Assembly (NCBI GenBank): GCA_936920195.1
Contig: CAKZHE010000218.1
Location: 1 to 50,907, forward strand
Reading direction: 5' to 3'
Source: an uncultured cyanobacterium
GTDB lineage: Bacteria > Cyanobacteriota > Cyanobacteriia > Cyanobacteriales > FACHB-T130
DNA length: 50,907 bases
Part shown: positions 8,464 through 18,188 of the stretch, in pieces
Layout: each line of letters opens with the position of its first letter
How positions within the stretch are numbered: the stretch's first letter is position 1
Notes under the pieces: model-generated
What the model saw: the letters and a program-made list of their open reading frames with translations, nothing else
Told to the model about the DNA's origin: nothing
Database searches by the model: none
Made by a program: the position numbers and the translations under genes

Positions 8464-11400
8464 TTAACTAGAAGCAAGGGGAATGGTAGACTCAATGGCA
8501 GCTTCGGCTTGACGAGCGATCGCCTTCAATTCTTCCAATATTTCACTACTCGCATTGTCCCACAACCCCCGCTGTTGGGCTTCTAATAATCTTTCTGCCA
8601 TATCCCGCAACGCCCAAGGGTTCTTTTGCTGGACAAATTCCTGCACCGTGGGATCTAATAAGTATGCCTCTGCTACACCTTGATACATAAAATCTTCCAC
8701 GCAGCGAGCCGTAGCATCGTAGGCAAATAAATAATCTACGGTGGCTGCCATTTCAAAGGCTCCTTTGTAACCATGCCGCATCACTCCTGCAATCCATTTG
8801 GGATTGATGACGCGGGAGCGATAGACGCGGAGAATTTCTGCCGATAGTTGGTGTATCTTGGGTGAACTAGGGGTAGAATGGTCTCCGAGGTACGTCTGGG
8901 GATTTTTGCCCGTTAAAGTGCGAATTGACACTGTTAGTCCGCCCTGAAATTGGTAATAATCGTCAGAATCGAGCAGGTCGTGTTCCCTATTATCCTGATT
9001 GTGCAAGACAACTTGCATAGCTCGTAACCTCTGTTCAAAGGCTTCGGGGGCAGCATTGCCCCCTAGCCCTCCCTTAGAGGTGGCGGTGTAGGCGTAGCAA
9101 CTCCAATTGATATAGGCGCGAGCTAAATCGGCATCGGTTTGCCAATTTTGGGCGGCAATTAATCCCTGCAATCCGGCTCCATAGGCTCCCGGTTTGGAAC
9201 CAAAGATGCGATAGTGCGATCGCGCAGTAGCTTGTTCTAGGTTTAATCCCTCTGTTTGCCAATATTGAGTTTCTTGTTGGACTTGAGCAGCTAAGGGGTT
9301 TTGGGCGGGGGATTCTGGTAAGGCGGCGACGGCAATGACGGCACGATCAAATAAATCAATTAAGTTAGGAAAAGCGTCTCGGAAAAATCCCGAAATTCGC
9401 AAAGTGACATCGACGCGGGGACGACCTAAACTTGATAGGGGTAAGATTTCAAAATCTACTACTCTTCTGGCGGCTCCATCCCAAACTGGACGAACTCCTA
9501 ATAAGGCGAGGGCTTCGGCTAAGTCGTCGCCGCCTGTTCGCATGGTGGAGGTTCCCCAAACTGATAAACCGAGGGTTTTGGGATATTCACCATTGTCTTG
9601 AACGTAACTTTCAATCAGAATTTCCGCAGCTTTTCGGCCTACATCCCAAGCGGTTTCGGTGGGAATGGCGCGAATATCTACGGAATAAAAATTGCGTCCG
9701 GTGGGTAATACTTCCGGACGACCTCTGGTTGGTGCGCCGGAGGGAGCGCTGGGAACGAAACACCCATCTAAACCCCGCAATAAGTAAGTTATTTCTTGAC
9801 TGGTTTGTTGTAGGGCGGGGAGGAGGCGATCGCGCAACCATTGCCATTCTTTTAGCAGTTGGGTAGGATCAAAGTTGGCAACTTTTAATTCCTCCTGGGG
9901 ATGGGCAATTAAGTTATCTACGATATCGGCGGCGAGTTCTTCCAAAAAGGCGATCGCATCTCCGATAATTCGTCCTTGGGGAATTTGCCATTCTGGGGGG
10001 ATGGGTTGAGCCGGATTGTCTGTCAGGGGGTCAAAATCCCAACCTAAATCTGCGGCTAAGGCGCGAGTTAAACCCAACCGATTATAACTGGGATGGCGAG
10101 CAATGGCAATGGCTAAATCTCGCAATTGTCTCCCTTGGGGGCATTGCCCCAAAATATGCAAACCATCTCTAATTTGGGCTTCTTTTAATTCGCATAAATA
10201 ACCATCTGCTAAGGCAACTAAAGAATTTTCCAGGGGAGATTGAAAATTGGGACTTAAGGCGATGCCCTTCTTGCCAAAATCCGGCTGCAAATTCTCTTGA
10301 ATGATTAACTGGCAAATGCGATCGCTAATGGCAGGCAACCTAGATGGATTAAGACTTTGGGCTTCGTAATACTCATCAATCAATCCTTCTAATTGCTGCA
10401 ATCCCCCATAGAGTTCTGCCCGAGTCATGGGGGGAGTTAAATGGTCAATAATAACCGCCTGTCCCCGTCTTTTGGCCTGGGAACCTTCCCCCGGATCGTT
10501 GACAATAAAGGGATATAAATGGGGTAATGCTCCTAAAGCAATTTCTGGATAGCAACAGTCTGATAGGGCGACACTTTTACCGGGCAACCATTCTAAATTA
10601 CCGTGTTTGCCGACATGGACGATCGCGTGGACGCTAAAGTGCGATCGCAACCAATAATAATAGGCTAAATAATTATGAGTCGGTTCCAAATCCGGGGCAT
10701 GATAATTTAGACTGGGGTCAAGATCGTAACCTCGCGCTGGTTGAATGCCGACAAAGATATTTCCTAATTGAATGCCGGGAATGGGAAAATTTGTTTCAGG
10801 CACTAATCCCCACCGCTTGGTCATTTCTCCTTGAACTTTGGCAGGCAAACTGGTAAAATACTCTTGATATGCCGGGGCAGATAAACTTTGTAAAATCGGT
10901 CTTTGCTGTCCTTCGGGATCGTTGGTCACACCAGAGGTCAACCGCGCCATCAATTCCTCACTATTTTGGGGAAAATCTCCCACCTGATAACCAGCCAGTT
11001 GTAGCGCTTGCAGAATTTCTACGCAACTAGCGGGAGTATCTAACCCAACTCCATTGGCTAACCTGCCATCGCGATTGGGATAGTTAGCTAAAATTAGGGC
11101 AACTTTCCGTTCAGCGGGGGGAGTTTGCCGCAATCTTACCCAATTCTTTGCCAAATCTGCCACAAAGTTAATCCGACTAACTTCCGGCTGATAGATGACT
11201 ACATCCGTTTGCAAAGCTGGATTTTGAACTTGTACCGCTTTAAAAGAAATTGCCCTGGTAATAATTCTGCCATCTACCTCTGGCAATGCCACATTCATTG
11301 CCAAGTCGCGGGGTGAAAGTCCTTGAAAACGCTCTTGCCATTGTTCCTCTGTGCCACTACTGAGGATAACTTGCAACACTGGCACGTCCAATTTTAGCAA

Positions 11401-12318
11401 CGAATTAGTAAACTGAGAACGATCAACTTTTTCTAAGTCGCGATCGCCTGCATTCCAATTTCCCGAAATCGAAAAACTGGTAGTATTCAGCAACAATTGA
11501 ATTCCCTCCCCCTCCGTCGGACAGAAAAACTTTGCCAATTCCGCTTGCACTTCGGGATCTCGCCCCGAAGACGCAAAAACTGGCACAGGAGTTAATTCTC
11601 GTGCCATCAAAGCTTGACAAAGAATATCAATTGGGGCGGTATTTCCTGCTAAAAAATGAGCGCGGTAAAATAGTACCCCCACTTTGGGATACTGGGGGTT
11701 AGGGGTATGGGGATCAACACTCCAGGGATAAGATCCGGCGCGGGGAACAGTTTGCGGCGCTGGCGGATTGTAGCTTGTACCTAGGCAAACATCCGTCGCA
11801 AACTGTAAAGCATAGGCAAAATTTTCCACCCCGCCTTCAGTAAAATACCGCCATAGGCGATCGACTGCACCCAAAGGAATATTAGAATAACTAAGTAAAT
11901 CAGGATCGGGTCGGTCGTCTCCTGGTAAAACAATTAATGATTTCTTTATGGCGGTATCTTCTAAAATGGTTTTAGATGAGTAAAAATTACTCTCTGCTGA
12001 TTTGACTAGCTCTCGAATTGCTTCTAAACCATAAGACCAGTAAGCACGTCCCCCCAATAGCCTTATGATAATTATCCGCGCTTGTGCCAATACATCCTCG
12101 GCATAGGTATCAATACTCAGTTGTTGCTGTAATTGCAGGAGATTAATGGCTCGCAGATCTGGAAATCCCTCCGGTAGTTTAGTCGCTGCCAACGCCAGGG
12201 TTTGAATATCAGTATCCGCAGCGGTTAAAAATACCACCGGAGCAGGCGTTTGCTCGACAAAAATCACGCCTTCTGTTTGAGGATTCCAGCCTCCAGGAGT
12301 AGCAGCTAATCGATGCAT
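8464..12318 (-). CDS. cobN: cobaltochelatase subunit CobN
   Basis: 1284 aa, the size expected for the large CobN/ChlH-type chelatase subunit. The N-terminus (MHRLAATPGGWNPQTEGV, then VVFLTAADTDIQ) is typical of cyanobacterial CobN. The family signature HVGKHGNLEWLPGK is present at about 565-580, and the C-terminal part contains LGGNAAPEAFE and KNPWALRDMAERLLEA. CobN inserts cobalt into hydrogenobyrinic acid a,c-diamide in aerobic B12 synthesis; many cyanobacteria have CobN beside ChlH, and the N-terminus favours CobN over ChlH here. ATPase partners are not adjacent, but chlI lies 2.3 kb away and could serve. Its start is 11 bp from that of the divergent histidine kinase. Confidence 0.88.
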   Translation of the reverse strand: MHRLAATPGGWNPQTEGVIFVEQTPAPVVFLTAADTDIQTLALAATKLPEGFPDLRAINLLQLQQQLSIDTYAEDVLAQARIIIIRLLGGRAYWSYGLEAIRELVKSAESNFYSSKTILEDTAIKKSLIVLPGDDRPDPDLLSYSNIPLGAVDRLWRYFTEGGVENFAYALQFATDVCLGTSYNPPAPQTVPRAGSYPWSVDPHTPNPQYPKVGVLFYRAHFLAGNTAPIDILCQALMARELTPVPVFASSGRDPEVQAELAKFFCPTEGEGIQLLLNTTSFSISGNWNAGDRDLEKVDRSQFTNSLLKLDVPVLQVILSSGTEEQWQERFQGLSPRDLAMNVALPEVDGRIITRAISFKAVQVQNPALQTDVVIYQPEVSRINFVADLAKNWVRLRQTPPAERKVALILANYPNRDGRLANGVGLDTPASCVEILQALQLAGYQVGDFPQNSEELMARLTSGVTNDPEGQQRPILQSLSAPAYQEYFTSLPAKVQGEMTKRWGLVPETNFPIPGIQLGNIFVGIQPARGYDLDPSLNYHAPDLEPTHNYLAYYYWLRSHFSVHAIVHVGKHGNLEWLPGKSVALSDCCYPEIALGALPHLYPFIVNDPGEGSQAKRRGQAVIIDHLTPPMTRAELYGGLQQLEGLIDEYYEAQSLNPSRLPAISDRICQLIIQENLQPDFGKKGIALSPNFQSPLENSLVALADGYLCELKEAQIRDGLHILGQCPQGRQLRDLAIAIARHPSYNRLGLTRALAADLGWDFDPLTDNPAQPIPPEWQIPQGRIIGDAIAFLEELAADIVDNLIAHPQEELKVANFDPTQLLKEWQWLRDRLLPALQQTSQEITYLLRGLDGCFVPSAPSGAPTRGRPEVLPTGRNFYSVDIRAIPTETAWDVGRKAAEILIESYVQDNGEYPKTLGLSVWGTSTMRTGGDDLAEALALLGVRPVWDGAARRVVDFEILPLSSLGRPRVDVTLRISGFFRDAFPNLIDLFDRAVIAVAALPESPAQNPLAAQVQQETQYWQTEGLNLEQATARSHYRIFGSKPGAYGAGLQGLIAAQNWQTDADLARAYINWSCYAYTATSKGGLGGNAAPEAFEQRLRAMQVVLHNQDNREHDLLDSDDYYQFQGGLTVSIRTLTGKNPQTYLGDHSTPSSPKIHQLSAEILRVYRSRVINPKWIAGVMRHGYKGAFEMAATVDYLFAYDATARCVEDFMYQGVAEAYLLDPTVQEFVQQKNPWALRDMAERLLEAQQRGLWDNASSEILEELKAIARQAEAAIESTIPLASS

Positions 12319-12329
12319 AGATTTTTTAA

Positions 12330-14621
12330 ATGTTCAGCGATCGCAATCCAATTTTACGTCGTTCCTTGTCTAGCGCAACTTTTGAGCAGTTGCGGACTTT
12401 GTGGCGACAAATAGCAGCAAGTCTTGGAGCAGAAGCATTGCTGCTGACAGAAGATATCCTCGTGGGAGAAATTCCATCTCCCCCGCCAGCGCTAAGGTTT
12501 ACACTGTTGGTTTCAGAGCGATTTAGCGCTTTGCTTATGGCTGAGGATGAAGTAGAAGACACTGAGGATGTTTTTCCGCTCCTGCTTAGTATAGGCTTAA
12601 GTTTCGATCCGGGGGCGATCGCCACTTTCGTCAACCAGTTAGGCGAGTCTTTTGCCAACAATGCCGCCATGCTGAATTTATTGGCGCAAGCTAAAGGGAC
12701 TCTCAAACCTAATGATGCCCAATTTCAAAGCGAGTTTACCCTCTCCTTAGTCGAAATCTTGACTAAAAACGACTTCTCTCCCTTAGTCAATCATGCCCTG
12801 CATCAGCAATTAGAACAAGAACGACTGCTAAATCAAGTTACTACCCAAATTCGGCAAAGTTTAGAACTACCTGTAATTTTAACAGCGGCGGTGGAACAAG
12901 CGTGCAATTTTTTACAAGCAGATCGGTTAGTGATTTATCAGTTTGAAGATCCGGCGAATATTTCCCAAACTGCGAATTTTCCTCGTCGCGGGCGAATTAC
13001 CTACGAGGCGAGATCCTCCGAGCAAATCCCTTCGGTATTAGATTGGACAGAAGAGGATAACTGCTTTGTCAAAGAGGATAAATATTTTGCCAAGTATGCT
13101 CAAGGTTTTACTCTAGCTTTAGACGATGTTGCCCTAAGTTATATTTTTTCCCCTTGTTTATCGAATTTGTTGCATAAAGCCCAGGTACGTGCCAAAATAG
13201 TTCTACCAATTTTAGTCCAAAAAAAATTGTGGGGATTGCTAATTGCTCATCAATGTTTTGCTCCCCGGCAGTGGCAAGAAAGCGAAAAGAAATTTCTGAA
13301 ACATATTGCCGAACATTTGGCGATCGCCATTTACCAAGCTCAACTTTATGCCCAACTGCAACAACAAAAAGACACCCTCGAACAGCGGGTAATTGAATAT
13401 ACCCAAGAACTGCGGGATGCGCTGATTGTGGCAGAATCAGCCAGTCGGACTAAAAGTGAATTTCTCGCTGCCATGAGTCACGAATTGCGAACGCCTTTAA
13501 CGTGCGTAATTGGGTTATCTTCCACGCTGTTACGTTGGCCTTTGGGGGAATTGAGTCAAAAGCAACAAAATTACCTGCAAATTATTCATAATAGCGGCGA
13601 ACAACTGTTAGAAACTATTAACGATATTCTAGAATTATCCCAGGTGGAGGCGGGAAAAACGGTTTTAAATTTGAGCAAATTTTCCTTATCCCAAATGGCG
13701 CGACAAACCTTACAAATGTTACGGGAAAAAGCCGATATTCGCGGCATAAAATTGCGGGCTGAAATTAATTTGTCATCTGCCAAAAGGAATCCGAGAGAGA
13801 AAGGTAATGGTAGTTATCAACAGGAAAAAGGGTTTATTGCCGATTCCCGCAGAATTCGACAAGTTTTGCTCAATCTGTTAAGCAATGCCGTAAAATTTAC
13901 GCCGGAAGGGGGGCGGGTAACTTTGCGAGTATGGATGGAAAATAATCATGCCGTATTTCAAGTTGAAGATACCGGAATTGGCATTCCCGAACACCAGCGA
14001 TCGCTTTTATTTCAAAAGTTTCAGCAATTGGATTCTTCCTACAATCGTCAATATGAAGGTACTGGGTTAGGATTGGCTTTAACTAAACAATTGGTCGAAC
14101 TACATAATGGTCGCATTGAGGTAGAATCAACCGTAGGTTCTGGTTCTACTTTTACAGTTTGGCTGCCAGTCCAACCTGTTCCAACAAACATTAATTCTAT
14201 CGGCTTGCGTTCGGTAAATGGCAATGAAACTTTGCCGATTAAACCTGCTGGACAAGTAGTTTTAATTGAAGATCGAGAAGAAGTGGCTATCCTAATTTGC
14301 GATATCTTGACATCAGCCAGTTATCAAGTAGTATGGTTAAGCGAAACAGCCAATGCAGTTGAACAAATCAAGTTATTAGAACCACGTTTAGCCATTGTCA
14401 ATTTGCGGTTAATCGGCTTAGATGACTACGAAGTTACTCATTATCTGCGACACTCTTCTGCTACTCGCCAGATTAAAGTTTTGGCCTTAATTGCCGACGA
14501 AGTGCCGGAAGATTGGGAAAGCGATTTAGTCGCAACTATCGATGATTATTTGCCCCAACCCATCCACCCAGAAAAGTTATTACAAAAAGTTCTGGCTTTA
14601 GCCTCCGGCAACCAAAATTAA
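12330..14621 (+). CDS. hybrid histidine kinase with GAF domain and degenerate receiver
   Basis: 763 aa. Order: an N-terminal domain I do not recognise (1-150), a phytochrome-type GAF domain (about 160-330, LEQACNFLQADRLVIYQFE-like), a short coiled coil, HisKA with phospho-acceptor His about 384 in MSHELRTPL, HATPase_c (about 490-610, with N box, DTGIGIP and GTGLGLAL), and a C-terminal receiver-like domain (about 643-760). The receiver keeps the acidic pair (LIEDREE), but the phospho-acceptor Asp position reads AIVNLRL (Asn) and the conserved Lys is Gln in LPQPI. The receiver probably cannot be phosphorylated. No Cys in the GAF is obviously placed for bilin attachment. Ligand unknown. Confidence 0.92.
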   Translation: MFSDRNPILRRSLSSATFEQLRTLWRQIAASLGAEALLLTEDILVGEIPSPPPALRFTLLVSERFSALLMAEDEVEDTEDVFPLLLSIGLSFDPGAIATFVNQLGESFANNAAMLNLLAQAKGTLKPNDAQFQSEFTLSLVEILTKNDFSPLVNHALHQQLEQERLLNQVTTQIRQSLELPVILTAAVEQACNFLQADRLVIYQFEDPANISQTANFPRRGRITYEARSSEQIPSVLDWTEEDNCFVKEDKYFAKYAQGFTLALDDVALSYIFSPCLSNLLHKAQVRAKIVLPILVQKKLWGLLIAHQCFAPRQWQESEKKFLKHIAEHLAIAIYQAQLYAQLQQQKDTLEQRVIEYTQELRDALIVAESASRTKSEFLAAMSHELRTPLTCVIGLSSTLLRWPLGELSQKQQNYLQIIHNSGEQLLETINDILELSQVEAGKTVLNLSKFSLSQMARQTLQMLREKADIRGIKLRAEINLSSAKRNPREKGNGSYQQEKGFIADSRRIRQVLLNLLSNAVKFTPEGGRVTLRVWMENNHAVFQVEDTGIGIPEHQRSLLFQKFQQLDSSYNRQYEGTGLGLALTKQLVELHNGRIEVESTVGSGSTFTVWLPVQPVPTNINSIGLRSVNGNETLPIKPAGQVVLIEDREEVAILICDILTSASYQVVWLSETANAVEQIKLLEPRLAIVNLRLIGLDDYEVTHYLRHSSATRQIKVLALIADEVPEDWESDLVATIDDYLPQPIHPEKLLQKVLALASGNQN

Positions 14622-14639
14622 AGGAGTATGTCAATAATT

Positions 14640-15746
14640 TTAGCGTCCATTGCTAGCGGTGACGGGACGTTGTTCTTCAGCAACTTCTAAACCAAAAACG
14701 CGGCTAAAGGCTTTTTCCACTTTGTAACCAGAATCAATGGATTCTAGGGGATCTTTTCGCAGGCGATGGCGCAGGCAAAGAGGAATCACTCGCCGAATAT
14801 CATTGATTGTAACTTCCTGCCGTCCTTCCAAAGCGGCGATCGCCTTTGCTGCCCGATTGCTAACAATATCTCCTCGCAACCCGTCTACATCTAGTTCTGA
14901 GCAAACTTGCGAAATTTTCACCCGCAGGTCATATTCAATTTTAACTGAGGGTAATAGCTCTTGGGCGCTAATTAGTTGTGCCTGCAAAGCTGATTGAGGA
15001 GTTTGATATTCTTCCAAAAAAGTTTGGGGATTGCGATCGAATTCTGAACGCTGTTCGACAATTTGCACTCGCAAAGTTGGTTCTTTAACTGTGCGAATTT
15101 CCGCGTGCATTCCAAAACGATCGAGCAATTGGGGACGCAATTCCCCTTCTTCGGGGTTGCCAGAACCTACTAGCACAAATCGGGCTGGATGGCGAATAGA
15201 AATGCCTTCTCTTTCCACAGTATTCCAACCACTGGCGGCAGAATCTAAAAGCACGTCTACCAAGTGGTCATCTAACAGGTTAACTTCATCAACGTAGAGA
15301 ATGCCGCGATTAGCTTTGGCTAGCAATCCCGGCTCAAAGGCTTTGACACCTTCCGATAAAGCTTTTTCAATGTCAATCGTGCCACAAACTCGGTCTTCAG
15401 TTGCGCCTAGGGGCAAATCGACCATAGTGACTTTTTTCTTAGCTACTTTTAGGGAAGCACCACCGATCAATTGTTCTCGAACGACATCGCTCATAATATC
15501 AGGATCGGTGGGATGACTGTTGAAGGGGTCATCGGCTACCACATCAATTTCTGGTAGCAGGTCAGCGAGCGCTCGGATAGTGGTAGATTTGCCAGTGCCG
15601 CGATCGCCCATAATCATCACACCACCAATTTTAGGGTCAATGACATTTAGCAGCAAAGCCAGTTTCATTTCTTCTTGACCAACAATGGCAGTGAAGGGAA
15701 ACACTACTCGACGAGCAGTTAGGGGCGCTTGGGCAGTTGGACTCAT
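14640..15746 (-). CDS. chlI: magnesium chelatase ATPase subunit ChlI
   Basis: 368 aa. AAA+ ATPase with Walker [10 protein letters not shown] (about 47-55), Walker [14 protein letters not shown] (about 150) and the C-terminal helical domain ending in [19 protein letters not shown]. With ChlD and ChlH it inserts Mg into protoporphyrin IX, the first committed step to chlorophyll. Length and N-terminus ([17 protein letters not shown]) fit cyanobacterial ChlI closely. It is convergent with the histidine kinase (18-bp gap) and divergent from the AarF-type gene across a repeat tract. chlD and chlH are not in the window. Confidence 0.97.
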   Translation of the reverse strand: MSPTAQAPLTARRVVFPFTAIVGQEEMKLALLLNVIDPKIGGVMIMGDRGTGKSTTIRALADLLPEIDVVADDPFNSHPTDPDIMSDVVREQLIGGASLKVAKKKVTMVDLPLGATEDRVCGTIDIEKALSEGVKAFEPGLLAKANRGILYVDEVNLLDDHLVDVLLDSAASGWNTVEREGISIRHPARFVLVGSGNPEEGELRPQLLDRFGMHAEIRTVKEPTLRVQIVEQRSEFDRNPQTFLEEYQTPQSALQAQLISAQELLPSVKIEYDLRVKISQVCSELDVDGLRGDIVSNRAAKAIAALEGRQEVTINDIRRVIPLCLRHRLRKDPLESIDSGYKVEKAFSRVFGLEVAEEQRPVTASNGR

Positions 15747-15755
15747 AAGATTAAT

Positions 15756-15888
15756 AGGGAACGGGGAACAGGGAACAGGGGGGGGAGAGGGAATGAGGGA
15801 ATTGGGAATGAGGGAATGAGGGAATGAGGGAATTGGGAATGAGGGAATGAGGGAATGAGGGAATTGGGAATTGGGAATTGGGAATTGG
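15756..15888. repeat. low-complexity GGGAAT-type tandem repeat
   Basis: Imperfect tandem units of gggaatgaggga, aattgggaatga and gggaacag fill nearly all of the 145 bp between the divergent chlI and AarF-type genes. Any promoters for either gene must lie in or be flanked by this repeat. The computed frame of the AarF-type gene starts at a TTG inside it. Confidence 0.88.
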
Positions 15889-15891
15889 ATT

Positions 15892-17571
15892 ATGTTAACT
15901 AATACTATGTCTAAACCGTTGCGCTGGCAGCGGTCTAATTACTCGCCGCTGGCAAGGCAAATAGATATTTTCGGTGCAGCTGTAGAATTAATGTTCTATC
16001 TATGGCGCGATAACATCTTTTCTCATAATTCAACCGCGATGCGACAGCGCCGCGCTCAATGGTTAGTTAATAAGCTGCTTAATTTGGGACCCACGTTTAT
16101 TAAAATTGGACAAGCCCTATCAACTCGGATTGATTTACTCCCTTTAGAGTACATTGAAGCTTTGGGGAAATTGCAAGACGGAGTACCAGAGTTTAGCACT
16201 GGGGAAGCGATCGCTCTCATTGAAGCAGAACTTGGTAAATCAATTCATACTCTCTATCGAGATTTTGATCGGTTTCCCTTGGCAGCAGCTAGTTTAGGAC
16301 AAGTCCATAAAGCGCGGCTGCATACCGGAGAAGAGGTAGTTGTTAAAGTACAGCGCCCTGGATTAGAAAAACTCTTTAATTTAGACTTTAAAGTTTTACG
16401 GCAATTGGTTAATTTCTGCCAATATTATTTGCCTTGGACAAAAAGATATAATTTGGAAATGATTTACAATGAGTTTTTCACCATTTTATACCAAGAAATT
16501 GATTATGTCCAAGAGGGAAAAAATGCCGATCGCTTTCGGCAGAATTTTAGCAATTATCCCCTAGTTGTTGTTCCCCAAATATATTGGCAATATACTACCA
16601 CCAAGGTTTTAACGATGGAGTATTTGCCCGGAATCAAAATTGATGACCGCGAAACCATCGAAGCTTGCGGTTTGAGCGTGAAAAAAATTAATCAGATTGG
16701 CATTTGCAGCTATTTAAAACAACTATTGCAAGATGGTTTTTTTCAAGCTGACCCCCATCCGGGAAATATGGCAATTACCCAGGATTGTCGAATCATTTTT
16801 TACGATTTTGGCATGATGGCAGAAGTACCAGCCTTGGCGAAGGAGGAAATGGTCAAGAATTTTTTTGCGGTGATGAAAAGAGATGCGGATCTGGTGGTAG
16901 ATACCTTAATTAGTATGGGGCTAATTGAGCGAGTTGGCGATATGAAACCAATCCGCCGCATGATTACTTTTTTATTAGATCGCTTCCTGGAAAAGCCGAT
17001 TGATATTAAAGCTTTTGGGGAAATGAAAATCGAAATCTATGCCATGTTTGAACAACAACCATTTCGATTGCCGCCCCAAATGACGTTTATTTTAAAAGCT
17101 CTAACTACTTTAGATGGGATTGCTAGAAAGCTCGATCCAGAATATAATCTGATGGTTTGCGCTCAACCCTTTATTAAAAGTATTACTGTTTCTTCCGGTA
17201 AGGGGAAAGCGATTGGGGAATTGGCAAGACAAGCTAGGGATCTTATTAAATATAGGCTGCAACAACCGAGTGCGGGAGAAGTCCTAATTCGGCGCTTAGA
17301 GGAAAAAATCGATCGGGGAGAGTTTGAATTAAGGGTTAAATCCCTGGAAAGCGATCGCACTCTCAAAAGAATCAATTTAGCTCTAAAAAGTTTAATCTAT
17401 GTCTGCCTCACCGGATTTACTTTATTATCTGGGGCAGTATTATTAGTGGGCGGGTATAAAGGAGGTGCGATCGCTTGTTTGACCATTGCTGCTTTAGCAT
17501 TCCTCGCCTTAGTCCGTTCTTTAGTGGATTTAAAAGTCCGGGAAAAACTAGATAGATTTTTGGAAAAATAG
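15892..17571 (+). CDS. AarF/ABC1/UbiB-family atypical kinase
   Basis: 559 aa from the ATG at 15892 (a second ATG at 15907 is equally plausible; the TTG at 15871 falls in a repeat). ABC1/UbiB signatures are all present: KxGQ motif in [11 protein letters not shown], Ala-rich loop [39 protein letters not shown] and DFGMM. Two hydrophobic helices sit at the C-terminus (about 500-545), as in membrane-associated UbiB homologues. The family supports quinone/prenyl-lipid metabolism in bacteria and plastids. Cyanobacteria have several paralogues, so the lipid substrate is not assigned. Confidence 0.93.
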   Translation: MLTNTMSKPLRWQRSNYSPLARQIDIFGAAVELMFYLWRDNIFSHNSTAMRQRRAQWLVNKLLNLGPTFIKIGQALSTRIDLLPLEYIEALGKLQDGVPEFSTGEAIALIEAELGKSIHTLYRDFDRFPLAAASLGQVHKARLHTGEEVVVKVQRPGLEKLFNLDFKVLRQLVNFCQYYLPWTKRYNLEMIYNEFFTILYQEIDYVQEGKNADRFRQNFSNYPLVVVPQIYWQYTTTKVLTMEYLPGIKIDDRETIEACGLSVKKINQIGICSYLKQLLQDGFFQADPHPGNMAITQDCRIIFYDFGMMAEVPALAKEEMVKNFFAVMKRDADLVVDTLISMGLIERVGDMKPIRRMITFLLDRFLEKPIDIKAFGEMKIEIYAMFEQQPFRLPPQMTFILKALTTLDGIARKLDPEYNLMVCAQPFIKSITVSSGKGKAIGELARQARDLIKYRLQQPSAGEVLIRRLEEKIDRGEFELRVKSLESDRTLKRINLALKSLIYVCLTGFTLLSGAVLLVGGYKGGAIACLTIAALAFLALVRSLVDLKVREKLDRFLEK

Positions 17572-17580
17572 CAGATCGAA

Positions 17581-17618
17581 AAGAGGGAGGGAAGTTTTTA
17601 AAAACTTCCCTCCCTCTT
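17581..17618. terminator. 38-bp perfect inverted repeat, probable bidirectional terminator
   Basis: Arms of 19 bp (aagagggagggaagttttt and its complement) start 9 bp after the AarF-type stop. T5/A5 in the centre shortens the effective loop. It sits between a plus-strand gene end and the 3' end of the minus-strand tRNA-Glu (12 bp away), so it can serve both transcripts. No long T-run follows the stem. Confidence 0.6.
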
Positions 17619-17630
17619 CAAATTGCTGGA

Positions 17631-17703
17631 TACCCCCAGGGGAATTCGAATCCCCGTCGCCTCCGTGAAAGGGAGGTGTCCTAGGCCTCTAGACGATGGG
17701 GGC
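17631..17703 (-). tRNA. tRNA-Glu (UUC)
   Basis: 73 nt on the minus strand. The acceptor stem starts GCCCCCA and pairs with TGGGGGT plus discriminator A; the D arm contains TCTAGAGGCCTAGGACA; the anticodon stem-loop is CCTCC-CTTTCAC-GGAGG with anticodon TTC; the T arm is GGGGATTCGAATTCCCC. CCA is not encoded. Charged tRNA-Glu is also the substrate of glutamyl-tRNA reductase, the entry to tetrapyrrole synthesis, which is notable next to chlI and cobN. Confidence 0.97.
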
Positions 17704-17781
17704 GCGTGTTTCGCACCTTTATTACAATAACCGATGCGATTTTAATTTGTCAACCCCCTGAACCAAAATTTTTTCCAGGAA

Positions 17782-18150
17782 TTATTTGGCTAAGGATTTC
17801 AGCACCCAACCCAGGATAACGCCTAATCCACCAAAGCGCACTGCCTGCCAAAAGGGTTCTTTAATACTGCTCCAATTGAACAGGCGGCTTTCTAGGGTGA
17901 GTTCAATGGCTTCTAGCTGCTCTTTGATTTGGTGCAGTTCTTGGCGCAGGTGCTGGTTTTGGCGAGTTTGGCGGATTTCCCGTTGCCGCTCTTGCAATTC
18001 GGCTTGGCGCGACTGACTTTGTTGGACTTCAGCATAGCGCTCTTTTAGGGATAGGAGCGATCGCTCTACTTCGGCAATCTCTTCGGCAAATTCCGCTTCT
18101 GAGTTCGGGTTTTCAATGGGTTCTGGTTGAGCAGATTCAGGACGGGTCAT
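17782..18150 (-). CDS. coiled-coil protein with C-terminal membrane helix, hypothetical
   Basis: 122 aa from the ATG at 18150; the longer frame to 18186 begins at GTG inside a hairpin (18172-18188) and is less likely. The middle is a Gln/Glu/Arg-rich coiled coil (LLSLKERYAEVQQSQSRQAE and following, about 25-90). The C-terminus AVRFGGLGVILGWVLKSLAK forms a single hydrophobic helix, suggesting a tail-anchored membrane protein. No enzyme motif. I do not recognise the family. Confidence 0.75.
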   Translation of the reverse strand: MTRPESAQPEPIENPNSEAEFAEEIAEVERSLLSLKERYAEVQQSQSRQAELQERQREIRQTRQNQHLRQELHQIKEQLEAIELTLESRLFNWSSIKEPFWQAVRFGGLGVILGWVLKSLAK

Positions 18151-18171
18151 CAGAAAAATGGGTTGGAAACC

Positions 18172-18188
18172 CCGTGCTTTTAGCACGG
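18172..18188. repeat. 7-bp-stem hairpin at the edge of the IS-like remnant
   Basis: ccgtgct-ttt-agcacgg forms a perfect stem with a 3-nt loop, just upstream of the omega-RNA-like region. It may be a left-end remnant of the element or the 5' hairpin of the minus-strand coiled-coil gene. Confidence 0.5.

Noticed and set aside
9335-9866. Several open frames opposite cobN, dnaK, chlI, pilB and other genes
   Set aside because: They are shadow frames of well-supported genes with no domain of their own.
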